Source: Lichenostomus cassidix
Lineage: Eukaryota > Chordata > Aves > Passeriformes > Meliphagidae
NCBI GenBank assembly: GCA_008360975.2
Contig: CM039181.1
Span: forward strand, 9,656,380-9,720,379
Length of the DNA: 64,000 nucleotides
Direction: 5' to 3'
The translations under genes were made by a program, and so were the position numbers. Each line of letters opens with the position of its first letter. The first letter of the stretch is position 1. Below, piece by piece: positions 62,001 to 64,000 of this stretch. The notes beneath the pieces are model-generated. The model was given only the letters and a program-made list of their open reading frames with translations. It did not search any database and was not told the origin of the DNA.

Positions 62001-64000
62001 TAATTCACCAGCAGCATTTTGGGATTTCCTACATGTGCTAAATCGTAATGAAAGACATCCGCTGATGGCAAGGTCTCTGGGCTCAGAGGATTACGTGGGC
62101 TAGGGCTGCCTGAGACAGCCCAAATCCACTGGGGATTGAAAAGGTGTGAGCAGTAAATAAAAAGGAAATCCTGGATCACCATATAGTGTTCAGCTCCCAC
62201 ACTTTGACCTCCTTTGGTCCCTTCTGTATTTTGTTAAGATCATATTTCTTTATGGGCTGCCTGGCTTAAAAGCCATCATAAATCTGTGGCATGCAGCAAG
62301 AATAACAGGGAAGGCACCATGTAATACAAGGCGCTCTAATTCCATCCCAGGCACTCGCAGGGAGCTGTAAATCACCTTGGAGAGGCTTTGGATGGGAGAG
62401 CTAGGGGGAAGGGGGAAGGCAGCCACAGCCTGGCCCTGCCCCTGGAGCACATCTGCCTCAAAAGGAGAATTCTGATGGCTCTCCAGACCTGAACAGGGAT
62501 AAAACTCTTTAAATACTCTTTGGGGAAAGTGCAGCTCCCTGCCTTTGGTGGGAATGCCCTGGAATGCTCCACAGAGCAGGTGGCAGCAGGGCCTGGCTGC
62601 TGTTCATGCTGGGTGTGTCCAGGTTTGCCTCCACTGGAATCACCTGGAAAATCCAACCACCAGCCCCTGCTTGGGCTCACTGACAGCCACTCTGCTGTCC
62701 CAGCTGCAGCCACAGCCCTGGGGCAGGGAAAGCTCCACATCAGCGTGGTGTGAGCCATGGGTGGTGTGTGCTGTGCCCACTCCCCCGAACCAGTGCAGCT
62801 GTAGCTACTCCTCTGCAAAACTGGGAAGAGCTTGAGCTAGGGATATACTACTAGATTCTAGATAGTAAAATTTGTTTTTTTTGGTCTAGTGGGAAAACCT
62901 TTCAAGTGTGGAAGCTTTCTGAGGGAGACTTTCCTAATAATAATTTTGCTCAGGTTTTAATAAAAATTGTGACCTTTTTCTTTTTTCCTTTAATATGATG
63001 GATGTAGTATTTTTATAAGGTTTCTTTGTGCTATGGCTAAAACTTATTAAACTTTGGAAAAGATGATTGCAAAGGGGAATGAAATGGAAACTTATTTGTC
63101 CATTTGAAATTCCAAACTCAGACCCTATGTTTTGCTAAGATGCAGGAATAAAAGGTAAATCATTAAATCCTGCGCTATCAATAATTTTATTCTACCCATG
63201 GTAAAAAGCAGAAAAGAGGAGAGAAAAAGAAATTGTGGACATGAAACTTTGGAGGAAAAAGTTCTGATGTTGTGACCATTTGTAACCTATGGCAAACCTC
63301 AGCAGAGGTCACTGGAATGAGCCAGCAAGCATAATATAAATAAAGATAGGAACTGTGGGATTCCCCATCTGATTTTCAAATAGTCACTGCTACACCACCA
63401 TTTGTCAGGCTTGCAGGGCAGTTTTTTTACAAGATGTGAGAGACATACCAAATCCAGGCTGAAGCCAGAGAGGAGTGAATGCTTCCACATGGGAATAATC
63501 TGCCCAGGAAGGACACTAAAGTCTGAGGCTGGACTGAAACCTCCCTGATCCCTGAGAGCTGGGAAGTGTTTTAGTAACTTCGTAACAAGTGAGACATTTT
63601 TGTCACCAAAAGTGAGATGTCCAAAGGATCTGTCTTGCTGTGTAAAGGAAGAGTTAAACTGCCTTCTTCCACAAAAGGGAAATGCCAATTTACCGCGTCA
63701 GGAACAATTTTGTTTTCAGTTTAGATATTTACATTGAGAACCATCTATGAGTGGGACTTTTATCTGTGTTACTTCAAAGTGCATCAAGTGTTTCTCACTC
63801 TTTCCCAAGTGTTAATTAAAACCAGATACTAATGTGTAAACTGCTGTTCACTTTCAGCTGATTGAGAAACCTTCTTACCACACTTTGCTTTGTAAAATCT
63901 CCCTAGGGCTCCTCCAGGATGCAAATATTAGTGTTGATATTTGTATAAGCAAACTGGACAGGGAAAACCCAGAGTAAGAACCTCTGGAACATGAATGTTA
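59008..64000. other. non-coding upstream region, no gene recognised
   Basis: No exon, RNA gene or autonomous mobile element recognised. A short (CA)n lies near 59880 and an A-rich tract near 60041-60064. A GC-richer stretch at 62.3-62.8 kb holds open frames on both strands (148 aa minus) that look compositional. The right edge is arbitrary. Confidence 0.6.

Noticed and set aside
62372..62818. 148-codon minus-strand frame
   Set aside because: GC-richer patch with open frames on both strands and no domain, signal or splice support.

Overview
This window is nuclear DNA from a vertebrate, most likely a bird. The evidence is one split gene whose exons translate to an almost human-like PPAR-alpha, a CR1-type LINE fragment, AT-rich introns and a compact layout. 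The bird call is an inference; a turtle or crocodilian cannot be excluded from sequence alone. The window holds one recognisable protein-coding gene, PPARA, on the minus strand. No operon-like structure, CRISPR array, tRNA, rRNA or second convincing protein-coding gene was seen.

Layout, left to right on the plus strand. Positions 1-740 are probably intergenic, downstream of the gene. Positions about 740-7768 look like a long PPARA 3' untranslated region ending at a convincing distal poly(A) signal (754-759), with nearer candidate signals at 3120 and 7494. Six coding exons lie between 7769 and 17741. They join in frame across introns of phase 1, 0, 1, 0, 1 and give exactly 468 codons plus a stop. 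The next 16 kb (17779-33574) is a 5' intron region that holds two candidate untranslated exons, a GC-rich patch and a pair of perfect hairpins beside a TA microsatellite. A CpG island promoter sits at about 33300-34110. It is abutted upstream by a roughly 500-base, 18-base-period C/T-rich minisatellite (34109-34618), beyond which more CpG-rich sequence runs to about 34810.

From 34.8 kb to the right edge I see upstream non-coding DNA: simple repeats, a (TATC)n microsatellite at 58.8-59.0 kb, and one 5'-truncated CR1 copy at 57.8-58.3 kb. The let-7a/let-7b cluster that lies upstream of PPARA in mammals is not visible on either strand, so it is further away or outside this window.

Functionally the window amounts to a single transcription unit: a CpG-island promoter drives a pre-mRNA that runs from about 33.7 kb leftwards to about 0.74 kb and encodes a ligand-activated nuclear receptor. 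I did not find a wholly new biological system. The observations most worth checking are a tandem splice donor after the second zinc finger that would yield a truncated receptor, the minisatellite touching the promoter, the twin hairpins in the 5' intron, and the candidate untranslated exons with short upstream reading frames.
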